Below, piece by piece: positions 17,422-26,427 of a stretch of 34,516 nucleotides of DNA. Every line of letters starts with the position of its first letter. Position 1 is the stretch's first letter. This stretch comes from Micromonospora phytophila (GTDB lineage Bacteria > Actinomycetota > Actinomycetes > Mycobacteriales > Micromonosporaceae). The stretch spans positions 1-34,516 of the forward strand of contig NZ_JAMOKF010000024.1 in assembly GCF_023656545.1 (NCBI RefSeq). Reading direction: 5' to 3'. The translations under genes and the position numbers were made by a program. The notes beneath the pieces are model-generated. The model did no database searches. It saw nothing but the letters and a program-made list of their open reading frames with translations, and had not been told where the DNA came from.

Positions 17422-17994
17422 TCAGAGCATCGGGCGGCCGACCACCGAGGCGACCAGCCGGGCGAACTCCCCCAGCCGGGCGATCTGCCCGGCCCCGCCG
17501 GCGTCGAGGGTCTTTCCGAAGCGCAGCGCGTCGTGCCGGGGCGCGCCCACCACCTCCTCGCTGGGCGGTGCCTCGTCCAGCGAGGTGAGCAGCAGGTAGA
17601 CGTCGATGCTGTCGACCCGGATCCCGCCGTCGTCGTCGCGGGTCAGCCGCCGCCGGCAGCCGACCTCGGTCACCGTGGAGACCGGCACCACCCGCAGCGA
17701 CGAGGTCATCGACCCGGGCGGCCCCTCCCCCGGCGGCACGTCCTCGCCGTGCCAGAGGATGAGCCGGCTGCCGTCGCAGACCACGACCTCCTGCCACACC
17801 CCGTTGACCTCGTTGACGAAGCGTTCCAGCGTGAAGCCGAGCACCGAGGCGCCCCGCAGCACCCCGCCGAGCGCCTCCAGCGCGACGTCCGGGTCCCGCA
17901 GGTAGGCCCGGGCCGCCGACTCGAGGTCCTGGTAGGGCGACCAGTCCGGGAACACCGCCGGCAGGTCACCACCGCCGAAGCCCGGACGGCTCAT
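17422..17994 (-). CDS. Conserved-looking protein of unknown function, 190 aa
   Basis: The ATG at 17994 is preceded by GGGGAGG about 6 bases upstream, which decides the start over a longer frame. The protein is soluble with no signal peptide or membrane segment. It reads as a mixed alpha/beta domain: ESAARAYLRDPDVALEALGGVLRGASVLGFTLERFVNEVNGVWQEVVVCDGSRLILWHGEDV, then beta strands (SSLRVVPVSTVTEVGCRRRL, GIRVDSIDVYLLLTSLDEA), and a C-terminal helix (DAGGAGQIARLGEFARLVASV). Codon use and the ribosome site support a real gene. I do not recognise the family. It follows trmI by 81 bases on the same strand and converges with the ferredoxin gene. Confidence 0.8.
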   Translation of the reverse strand: MSRPGFGGGDLPAVFPDWSPYQDLESAARAYLRDPDVALEALGGVLRGASVLGFTLERFVNEVNGVWQEVVVCDGSRLILWHGEDVPPGEGPPGSMTSSLRVVPVSTVTEVGCRRRLTRDDDGGIRVDSIDVYLLLTSLDEAPPSEEVVGAPRHDALRFGKTLDAGGAGQIARLGEFARLVASVVGRPML

Positions 17995-18075
17995 GCCACC
18001 TCCCCGTGCCAGCGCCGCCGGCCCGCACCGGCCGGCGGGATCCACCCGCTCACTCCCAGCCGCCCCGTCCCGCCG

Positions 18076-20255
<2,180 letters not shown>

Positions 20256-20262
20256 CGGGTCG

Positions 20263-20268
20263 ATGCTA
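20263..20268 (-). promoter_or_regulatory. -10 box of a leaderless site-2 protease/trmI promoter
   Basis: TAGCAT on the minus strand lies 7 bases before the GTG at 20255. No Shine-Dalgarno sequence is present. Confidence 0.5.
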
Positions 20269-20323
20269 CGCGGAGCGGATCATGCGCCGGAGCGGCGACG
20301 GCGGCCGTGTCACACCGGTGCCC

Positions 20324-20329
20324 TAACCT
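20324..20329 (+). promoter_or_regulatory. -10 box of a leaderless RecB-like nuclease promoter
   Basis: TAACCT lies 7 bases before the ATG at 20337, with no ribosome site between. Confidence 0.5.
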
Positions 20330-20336
20330 TCCGGGC

Positions 20337-21251
20337 ATGACGGCGGAACCGGTGACCACGCAGCAGCCCGCGACCCCGGCGGAGGTGCCGGCCACGGTGC
20401 GCGCCTCGCTGTCGCCGTCGCGGGCGGCGGCTTTCAAGACCTGCCCGCTGCTCTACCGGTTCCGCAGCATCGACCGGCTGCCCGAGCGACCCACCGTCGA
20501 GCAGGCCCGGGGCACGCTGGTGCACGCCGTGCTGGAGCGGCTGTTCGACCTCCCCGTCGGTGGGCGCACTCCGGCCGCGGCCGGTGACCTGGTGGCCCCG
20601 CAGTGGGACCGGCTGCTCACCGAGCAGCCGGAGCGGGCGCAGCTCTTCACCGCCGGCGACGGGCCGGCCGCGGCCGAGTTCCTCCGCTCCGCCGCCGCGC
20701 TGCTGGAGGGTTACTTCGCCGTGGAGGACCCGAGCCGGCTCGAGCCGGCCGAGCGGGAGAGCCTGATCTCCGCGGTGGTCGACGAGGAACTGCTGATCCG
20801 GGGCTACCTCGACCGGCTCGACGTGGCGCCGGACGGCGCACTGCGGGTGGTCGACTACAAGACCGGCGGCGCGCCGCGCGAGGCGTTCGAGGCCCGCGCG
20901 CTGTTCCAGCTGAAGTTCTACGCGCTGGTGCTCTGGCGCACCCGGGGCGTGGTGCCCCGGGTGCTGCGGCTGCTCTACCTCAAGGACGCGGAGGTGTGCG
21001 ACTACGCCCCCGACGCCGAGGAGCTGCTGCGGTTCGAGCGCACGGTGGTGGCGCTGTGGCGGGCGATCGAGCAGGCGACCGCCCGGCAGGATTTCCGCCC
21101 CCGGCCGAGCCGGCTCTGCGACTGGTGCAGCCACCAGGCGCTCTGCCCGAGCTTCGGGGGCACCCCGCCGCCGTTCCCCGCGCCGGCGGCCGCGGCGGAT
21201 CCGCTGCGTGACGCCCGCCCCCGTCCGGCGCCCCCCGGCGCCGACGAGTAG
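20337..21251 (+). CDS. RecB-family PD-(D/E)XK nuclease with Fe-S motif
   Basis: The 304-residue nuclease belongs to the RecB/Cas4-like superfamily. Motifs in order: LSPSRAAAFKTCPLLYRF with Cys36; His63 in GTLVHAVLE; Asp159 in RGYLDRLD; the catalytic Asp173-x-Lys175 in VVDYKTG; and Gln191/Tyr195 in QLKFYAL. At the C-terminus Cys261, Cys264 and Cys270 (CDWCSHQALC) complete a four-Cys set with Cys36. This is the arrangement that holds a [4Fe-4S] cluster in AddB- and Cas4-type nucleases. The ATG at 20337 was chosen because a -10 box lies 7 bases before it and the upstream frame is antisense to the protease gene. It is divergent from the protease/trmI pair, and the same pairing (Rv2119/Rv2118c) occurs in Mycobacterium. 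No helicase partner is nearby. Confidence 0.92.
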   Translation: MTAEPVTTQQPATPAEVPATVRASLSPSRAAAFKTCPLLYRFRSIDRLPERPTVEQARGTLVHAVLERLFDLPVGGRTPAAAGDLVAPQWDRLLTEQPERAQLFTAGDGPAAAEFLRSAAALLEGYFAVEDPSRLEPAERESLISAVVDEELLIRGYLDRLDVAPDGALRVVDYKTGGAPREAFEARALFQLKFYALVLWRTRGVVPRVLRLLYLKDAEVCDYAPDAEELLRFERTVVALWRAIEQATARQDFRPRPSRLCDWCSHQALCPSFGGTPPPFPAPAAAADPLRDARPRPAPPGADE

Positions 21252-21385
21252 ACCCCCACGCGGGAGCGGGGCCGCGGACTCCACCCGAGCCGCGCAGGTT
21301 CCCGCCGCCGCGGCCCGGGTCTCTCCTCCGCGGGGAGGAGGCGCGGCTCACCGTGCGCGACGACCTTCCCGCCGCCGGCGGCGGC

Positions 21386-21391
21386 TAGCGT
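21386..21391 (+). promoter_or_regulatory. -10 box of a leaderless histidine kinase promoter
   Basis: TAGCGT lies 6 bases before the ATG at 21398. No Shine-Dalgarno sequence is present. Confidence 0.55.
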
Positions 21392-21397
21392 CGCGGT

Positions 21398-22591
21398 ATG
21401 ACTTCGGGCCCCAGGGCGTGGCTGCGCCGACACCCGCTCGCCGGGGACGCGCTGCTGGCCGCCGCCCTGGTGGCGCTCGGGGTCGTCCTCGTCCTGGTCA
21501 CGCCGCCGCAGTTCCGGCCCCGGGACGTGCCTGCCGCGTTGGCGTGGAGCGTGCTCTGCGCCGCACCGGCCGTCCTGCGCCGGGCGGCGCCCTGGATGGC
21601 GGTGGGCGCCGCGGTGGCCACCCTGGCGCTGCCCGCGCTGACCGGGCTGGCCCCGGTGTCGCAGAGCCTGACGTTCATGCTGCTGACCTACACGATGGCG
21701 GCGCACCGGCCGGCCCGCCCGGCGGCGCTCGCGGCGGTGCTGCTCTGGGTGCCGGTGGCGGTGGCCAACCTCATCGCGCCGCCGCAGGGGGTGCTGGAGG
21801 TCGGCCCGGCGTACCTGCTCTTCAACAACCTGCTGGTCGGGGTGGTGTCGTACTCGGTGGGGCGGGCCGTGCACGCCCGCCGCACCTCCACCGACGCGCT
21901 GCGGGAGCGGGCCCGGGTCGCCGAGGAGAACCAACGCTCGCTGGCCGCGCAGGCGGTCGCCGACGAGCGCCGCCGCATCGCCCGGGAGCTGCACGACGTG
22001 GTGGCCCACCACGTCAGTGTCATGGGGGTGATGGCCACCGGGGCCCGTCGCGTGCTGCACCGGGACCCGGCCGCCGCCGACGAGGCGATCGCCACCGTGG
22101 AGGAGACCAGCCGGGCCACGCTGCGGGAGATGCGCCGCCTGTTGGACGTGCTGCGCACCGACGCCGAACCCGTGGCCGACCTGACCCCGCAGCCGGGACT
22201 CGCCGGCATCGGGACACTGGTGGAGCAGGTACGGGAGGCCGGCCTGCCGGTGACGCTGCGGGTCGAGGGGACGCCGGGCACGCTCGAGGAAGGGGTGGCG
22301 CTGACCCTCTACCGCATCGCGCAGGAGGCGCTGACCAACGTGCTGAAGCACGCCGGGGCGGCCACCGCCCAGGTGCGGCTGACCTTCGACGGCGGCGGGG
22401 TCGGCATCGAGGTCACCGACACCGGCCGCGGTCCCGGCCCGGACGGCGACCGGGTGGGGCACGGGCTGGTGGGGATGCGGGAACGGGTCGCCCTCTACGG
22501 TGGTGTCCTGCGCACCGGGGCACGCCCCGGCGGGGGCTTCCGGGTGTACGCGAGAATCCCGGTGGAACCACTCGGCACGGCAGCGGCGTGA
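21398..22591 (+). CDS. NarL-type sensor histidine kinase
   Basis: The 397-residue kinase begins with four to six membrane segments (about residues 15-158) with short loops and no large extracellular sensor. This recalls envelope-stress or intramembrane-sensing kinases. A short coiled linker (165-188) leads to the HisKA_3 dimerisation domain, with the phospho-acceptor His199 in ARELHDVVAHHVSVM. The HATPase domain has the N box ALTNVLKHAG and the G boxes TDTGRGPGPDG and GHGLVGMRERV. It precedes a matching response regulator by 84 bases. Its last ~55 bases are followed by a partial direct duplication. The signal sensed is unknown. Confidence 0.93.
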   Translation: MTSGPRAWLRRHPLAGDALLAAALVALGVVLVLVTPPQFRPRDVPAALAWSVLCAAPAVLRRAAPWMAVGAAVATLALPALTGLAPVSQSLTFMLLTYTMAAHRPARPAALAAVLLWVPVAVANLIAPPQGVLEVGPAYLLFNNLLVGVVSYSVGRAVHARRTSTDALRERARVAEENQRSLAAQAVADERRRIARELHDVVAHHVSVMGVMATGARRVLHRDPAAADEAIATVEETSRATLREMRRLLDVLRTDAEPVADLTPQPGLAGIGTLVEQVREAGLPVTLRVEGTPGTLEEGVALTLYRIAQEALTNVLKHAGAATAQVRLTFDGGGVGIEVTDTGRGPGPDGDRVGHGLVGMRERVALYGGVLRTGARPGGGFRVYARIPVEPLGTAAA

Positions 22592-22638
22592 GGGGCTTCG
22601 GGGCGTACGCGAGAATCACCGGCACGGCAGCGGCATGA
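22533..22638 (+). repeat. Tandem duplication of the histidine kinase 3' end
   Basis: Copy 1 (22533-22591) is the end of the kinase gene including its stop. Copy 2 (22592-22638) begins directly after it. Both start GGGGCTTC and contain GTACGCGAGAATC and GGCACGGCAGCGGC followed by a TGA. Copy 2 lacks about 12 bases in the middle. Confidence 0.8.
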
Positions 22639-22675
22639 CGGGTCGACCGGTGCGACCGGCAGGACGGGAGATCAG

Positions 22676-23362
22676 ATGACCGACGCGACGGCGCCGGCGA
22701 GGCCGGTGCGCGTCCTGCTCGCCGACGACCAGCCGCTGCTGCGTACCGGCTTCCGGATGGTGCTGGGCGCGGAGGACGACCTGGACATCGTGGCCGAGGC
22801 CGGCGACGGGCTGGAGGCGGTCGACCTGTCCCGCCGGCTGCTGCCCGACGTGGTGCTGATGGACATCAGGATGCCCCGGATGGACGGGGTCGCCGCGACC
22901 CGGGCGATCGTCGACGCGCGGTTGCCGGTGCGGGTGCTGATCCTCACCACCTTCGACCTCGACGAGTACGTGGTGGGGGCGCTGCGGGCCGGGGCGAGCG
23001 GTTTCCTGGCCAAGGACGTGCCGGCGGAGGACCTGGTCACGGCGATCCACACGGTGGCCGCCGGGGAGGCGGTGGTGGCCCCACGGATCCTCAAGCGGCT
23101 GCTGGACCGCTTCGCCGACGTGCTGCCGGATCCGGCGGCGACACCGCCGAAGACGCTCAGCGCGCTGACCGAGCGGGAGCGGGAGGTGCTCGTGCAGGTC
23201 GCCCGGGGGCTGTCCAACGCCGAGATCGCCCGGGCGCTGTCGGTCAGCGAAACCACCATCAAGACCCACGTGGGGCACGTGCTGACCAAGTTGGGGCTGC
23301 GGGACCGGGTGCAGGCGGTCGTGCTGGCGTACGAGACGGGCCTGGTCCGCCCGCAACGGTGA
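22676..23362 (+). CDS. NarL/LuxR-type response regulator
   Basis: The 228-residue regulator has a receiver domain with the acidic pair in LLADDQPLLR, phospho-acceptor Asp63 in DVVLMDIRMPRMDG, and switch residues in ILTTFDLDEYV and the Lys of FLAKDVP. The LuxR helix-turn-helix lies at about 163-222 (LTEREREVLVQVARGLSNAEIARALSVSETTIKTHVGHVLTKLGLRDR). GGGAG stands 6 bases before the ATG. It is the partner of the upstream kinase and likely cotranscribed. It ends 7 bases from the stop of the convergent debranching-enzyme gene with no terminator between, so the two transcripts may interfere. Confidence 0.95.
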   Translation: MTDATAPARPVRVLLADDQPLLRTGFRMVLGAEDDLDIVAEAGDGLEAVDLSRRLLPDVVLMDIRMPRMDGVAATRAIVDARLPVRVLILTTFDLDEYVVGALRAGASGFLAKDVPAEDLVTAIHTVAAGEAVVAPRILKRLLDRFADVLPDPAATPPKTLSALTEREREVLVQVARGLSNAEIARALSVSETTIKTHVGHVLTKLGLRDRVQAVVLAYETGLVRPQR

Positions 23363-23369
23363 TCGCTCG

Positions 23370-25463
23370 TCACGCTTCGCGTGGCGACGTGGCCAGGCTG
23401 GTCTGCCGCTCCGTCTCCTCGCCGCGCGGATCCACCCTGCCGATGGCGTCGGCCCGGCCCCACCGCCCCGGGATGTCGAGCAGTTCGATGCGGCCGAACC
23501 GCTCGGGCAGCGCCGGCTCGACCACCAGATCGTCCCCGTACGGCTCGAGGCCGAGCAGAGTGCGCACCAGCAGCAGGGGTGCTCCGGTGGCTTCGGCCTG
23601 GGGACTGTTGGCCGTCGGGTACGGGACGGGCTTGCGGGTCGACTCGCGGTCGAAGCCGCCGAAGGCCTCCGGCAGCCGGCCCTGGAAGTGGTGCGACGCG
23701 TCGATGATCCCCTCGGCGATGCGTCCCGCCTCCTCGGTGAAGCCGTAGCGGCGCAGGCCCCAGGCGATCAAGGAGTTGTCGGAGGGCCAGACGGCGCCGA
23801 CGTGGTACCCGAGCGGGTTGTAGCGGCCGTCCCCCTCGGCCAGGCTGCGTACTCCCCAGCCGGAGAAGAGTCGGGGGCCGAGCAGGTGTTCGGCGATCTT
23901 CGCGGCGCGGGATTCCTCGACGATGCCGCTCCACAGCAGGTGGCCGATGTTGGAGGAGAGGGCGTCGACCTGGCGGCCGTCGCCGTCGAGGGCGAGGGCG
24001 TAGTACTCGCCGTCGGCGACCCAGAAGTCGCGGTTGAAGCGCCGTTTCAGCTCGGCCGCTTCGCGTTCCAGCCGGTCGGCGTAGTCGGGGTCGTTCCAGA
24101 ACTGTCGGGCCAGCCGGGCGCCGCGGATCTTGGCGTCGTAGGCGTAGCCTTGCAGCTCACAGGTGGCGTGGGGCAGACCGGCCAGCCTGCCGTCCCGGAA
24201 GGAGATCGCGTTGGGGGATTCCTTCCAGCCCTGGTTCGTCAGCCCGGTTCGTTCGTTGCGCCGCTGGTACCGGACGTAGCCGTCGCCCATGATGTCGCCG
24301 TACTCGTCGATCCAGTGCAGGGCCGCCCGCGCCTCGTCCTCGAACTCCCGCACCGTATCGGCGTCTCCGGTCCACCGCTCGTACTCGTCGAGCAGGACCA
24401 CGTACAGCGGGGTCACGTCGGCGGCCCCGAAGTAGGGCGACTGTGGGAGTTCCTCGAACGCGACGGATTCCCCGTAGCGGAACTCCCGCAGGATCTTGCC
24501 CGGCTCCTCGTCCCGGAAGTCGTCGAGCACGGCGCCCTGGTCGATGCCGAGCATGCGCAGGGTGGCGACCGCCAGCTCCGGTACGAACGGTAACGCCTGC
24601 AGGCTGACGAAGATGGGTTCCCGGCCGGCGAGGGTCGCGCTCCACGGCAGACCCGCCGCGGGCAGCGCCTCGGCCGGTAGCGTCAGCGGCGAGTACTCCA
24701 GCGCGGCGAGATCGACCAGGCACCGCCGGTACGTCCGCTCCAGTGGCTCCCAGTCGCAGATCAGCTGCGGAGCCGCGCCGAGCCACTGCTGGAGGTCCCA
24801 CTCGAGCCGGGACCTGTCGCGCCGGCGGCGGCCGGGATAGACATGCTCCCGGACGTCCTGACCGTCCGGGCGCAGCACCAGGCCTCGGACGTGCAGCGTC
24901 GTGGTCCACTGGCCGTGCGGTTCGATCCGGATCTGGTACGTCAGCCCCCGTTCGTCGACCTGCGCCGGCTCGGCGGTGGAGATGACCGTCTCCCGCCGGA
25001 ACGCGTCGCGCTGGTAGCCGAGATGCAGCCGCCCGTCCTCGACGCGCCGGTACAGCCGGCCCTCCGGCGTACGCCCCTGTCCCGCCAGGATCAGCGGCAC
25101 GAAGTCGGAGTCCGCCTCCACGCGGACGGTGATCTCGGCCGGTTCGCCGGAGTGGTTGAGCACCGTCACCTGCTCCTCGAAGCTACCGGCCACCGACCGC
25201 TCCCGGATCACCGACACCTTCGCGTCGACGTAGTGGGTAGGTGCGCCGGGCACCAGGAAGAAACGCACCTCGAAGTAGGACGGGTCGTCCCGGGCGAGCG
25301 GGCTCAGCCGTTCACCGTTGAGGGTCAGCCGCCACAGGGACAGGAACCGGGTGTCGAACGAGTAGAACCCGCACGGCACGGCGGTCTTCGCCTCCAGGTC
25401 GCCACTGCCGTCGCTCAGGACGAAGATGTTGCCGTCGAGGATCCTGATGAGGTCCGTCTTCAT
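23370..25463 (-). CDS. Glycogen-debranching-like protein, probable pseudoenzyme (copy 1)
   Basis: The 697-residue protein has the N-terminal beta domain of some glycogen debranching enzymes (about 5-205: ILDGNIFVLSD, SFDTRFLS, IRERSVAGSFEEQ). An (alpha/alpha)6 barrel follows (about 240-660), like amylo-alpha-1,6-glucosidases. Compared with the divergent copy at 26424, two acidic motifs are altered. FGRDS is here AGREP (residues 279-283), and WKDSWDSI is here WKESPNAI (413-420), so two Asp are lost (Asp to Glu, Asp to Asn). RLPEAFGG is kept. Residues 421-563 are almost identical to copy 2. It should bind an alpha-glucan or related sugar, but catalysis is doubtful. The start at 25463 overlaps the stop of the SCP2-like gene in an ATGA junction. 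Confidence 0.88.
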   Translation of the reverse strand: MKTDLIRILDGNIFVLSDGSGDLEAKTAVPCGFYSFDTRFLSLWRLTLNGERLSPLARDDPSYFEVRFFLVPGAPTHYVDAKVSVIRERSVAGSFEEQVTVLNHSGEPAEITVRVEADSDFVPLILAGQGRTPEGRLYRRVEDGRLHLGYQRDAFRRETVISTAEPAQVDERGLTYQIRIEPHGQWTTTLHVRGLVLRPDGQDVREHVYPGRRRRDRSRLEWDLQQWLGAAPQLICDWEPLERTYRRCLVDLAALEYSPLTLPAEALPAAGLPWSATLAGREPIFVSLQALPFVPELAVATLRMLGIDQGAVLDDFRDEEPGKILREFRYGESVAFEELPQSPYFGAADVTPLYVVLLDEYERWTGDADTVREFEDEARAALHWIDEYGDIMGDGYVRYQRRNERTGLTNQGWKESPNAISFRDGRLAGLPHATCELQGYAYDAKIRGARLARQFWNDPDYADRLEREAAELKRRFNRDFWVADGEYYALALDGDGRQVDALSSNIGHLLWSGIVEESRAAKIAEHLLGPRLFSGWGVRSLAEGDGRYNPLGYHVGAVWPSDNSLIAWGLRRYGFTEEAGRIAEGIIDASHHFQGRLPEAFGGFDRESTRKPVPYPTANSPQAEATGAPLLLVRTLLGLEPYGDDLVVEPALPERFGRIELLDIPGRWGRADAIGRVDPRGEETERQTSLATSPREA

Positions 25464-25837
25464 CCGCGCCCCCCACGGTCACGGACGACGTCCCGCGGAT
25501 GTCGTGCCCCGGGCGGAGGCGCGAAGAGCCGCTCCAGCAGGACGATGAACCGAAATTTTCCCTCGCTCGTTATCTCGTTCCTCAGCCACGCCGGGATCGG
25601 TTTGGCCTCGCCACGGACCATGCGGTCGAAGAAGGCACTGTCGGCACGGATGACGGCGTCGGCGTCGCCGTCCCGTTGTGACACGCGGACGGCCCCCCCG
25701 CGGATCTCCACGAACCAGTGGTCGACCTCCTGATCGTGTTCCAGGTCGAACCGGATGGTGCCGTTCGTCTTCTTCAGCACGCGTTCGTCGCCGTGTCGTT
25801 CGAGCGCGTCGAAGAATCTCCGAGTCGTCTCCGACAT
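25460..25837 (-). CDS. SCP2-like small protein, copy 1
   Basis: The 125-residue protein resembles a stand-alone SCP2 (sterol carrier protein 2) domain. It has a strand block GTIRFDLEHDQEVDHWFVEIRGGAVRVSQRDGDADAVIRAD, helix FFDRMVRGEAKPIPAWLRNE and a terminal GKFRFIVLLERLF. The fold has a lipid- or hydrophobic-ligand cavity, but no ligand can be named. The ATG at 25837 follows a GGGGGT-rich stretch. The upstream frame (to 25999) was rejected because similarity to copy 2 begins exactly at MSETTRRFFDALERHG. It is coupled to the debranching-like gene by a 4-base overlap and diverges from copy 2 across 212 bp. Both copies have exactly 125 residues. Confidence 0.8.
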   Translation of the reverse strand: MSETTRRFFDALERHGDERVLKKTNGTIRFDLEHDQEVDHWFVEIRGGAVRVSQRDGDADAVIRADSAFFDRMVRGEAKPIPAWLRNEITSEGKFRFIVLLERLFAPPPGARHPRDVVRDRGGRG

Positions 25838-25904
25838 GGCACCCCCACCCCCGCAGGAAATCGCGACCAGGATGCAGCGTCGCTCAGGTTGCGGTGCCCT
25901 GACC

Positions 25905-25923
25905 TCACCCGAACCGGATGAGA
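25905..25923. promoter_or_regulatory. Imperfect palindrome, candidate operator A
   Basis: CTCACCCG and CGGATGAG around AA form a near-palindrome in the shared region between the two divergent SCP2-like genes. Its left half contains TCACCCG, as in operator B. Confidence 0.35.
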
Positions 25924-25955
25924 TTGCCGGGCCACTCACGCAAGGCACTGACATT

Positions 25956-25972
25956 TCACCCGGTGCGGGTGA
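25956..25972. promoter_or_regulatory. Perfect palindrome, candidate operator B
   Basis: TCACCCG (25956-25962), spacer GTG, and CGGGTGA (25966-25972) make a perfect 7-bp inverted repeat, about 78 bases before the copy 2 start. It lies 51 bases from the matching half-site of operator A, roughly five helical turns. A dimeric repressor or activator site is plausible. Confidence 0.45.
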
Positions 25973-26049
25973 TGCGGCGGTAACGCCGGCACCGGTCATG
26001 GTGAGGGTGGCTGATCGTCCGGGCTCTGGGGACCTACCGGAGGAGGCTC

Positions 26050-26427
26050 ATGTCGAATCCCACCGCGAACTTCTTCGACGCGCTCGACCGGCGGGGCCAC
26101 GAACCCCTCCTCGAGGAGGCCGTCGGCAGCATCCGGTTCGACCTCGAACACGACCACGAGGTCGACCACTGGTTGGTGGTGATCAGACGCGGCGATGTCC
26201 ACGTCTCGCGGGAGGAGAGCGAGGCCGACTGCGTGTTCACGGGCAGCAGAGCGGTCTTCGACCGGATCGTCACCGGCAGGTCGCACGTCTACGCGGCGTG
26301 GGTGCGTAACGAACTCAGGGCCGAGGGTGACGTGCGGCTTGGCCGTTTCCTCCAGCGCGTGATGCCGGGGCCACCCGGCGCGCACCACCCACGGGAGTTC
26401 GCCCGCCGGGAGATCCGACCGGCATGA
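26050..26427 (+). CDS. SCP2-like small protein, copy 2
   Basis: The 125-residue protein is a paralogue of the one at 25460 in mirror orientation. They share FFDAL.R.G.E, SIRFDLEHD.EVDHW.V.IR.G.V.VS, then a stretch ending in FDRIVTGRSHVYAAWVRNEL and RLGRFLQRV. The SCP2-like fold is inferred from this pattern. AGGAGG (26041-26046) gives a strong ribosome site 3-4 bases before the ATG. The stop overlaps the debranching enzyme start (ATGA at 26424-26427), so the two are translationally coupled, just as in copy 1. No signal peptide is present; it should be cytoplasmic. A role as a partner or ligand-binding subunit of the enzyme is inference from the kept coupling. Confidence 0.8.
   Translation: MSNPTANFFDALDRRGHEPLLEEAVGSIRFDLEHDHEVDHWLVVIRRGDVHVSREESEADCVFTGSRAVFDRIVTGRSHVYAAWVRNELRAEGDVRLGRFLQRVMPGPPGAHHPREFARREIRPA

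Noticed and set aside
20337..21251. RecB-like nuclease as a Cas4 adaptation protein
   Set aside because: The Fe-S and nuclease motifs are shared with Cas4, but no CRISPR array or other cas gene is present, and the context matches the stand-alone actinobacterial RecB-like protein.
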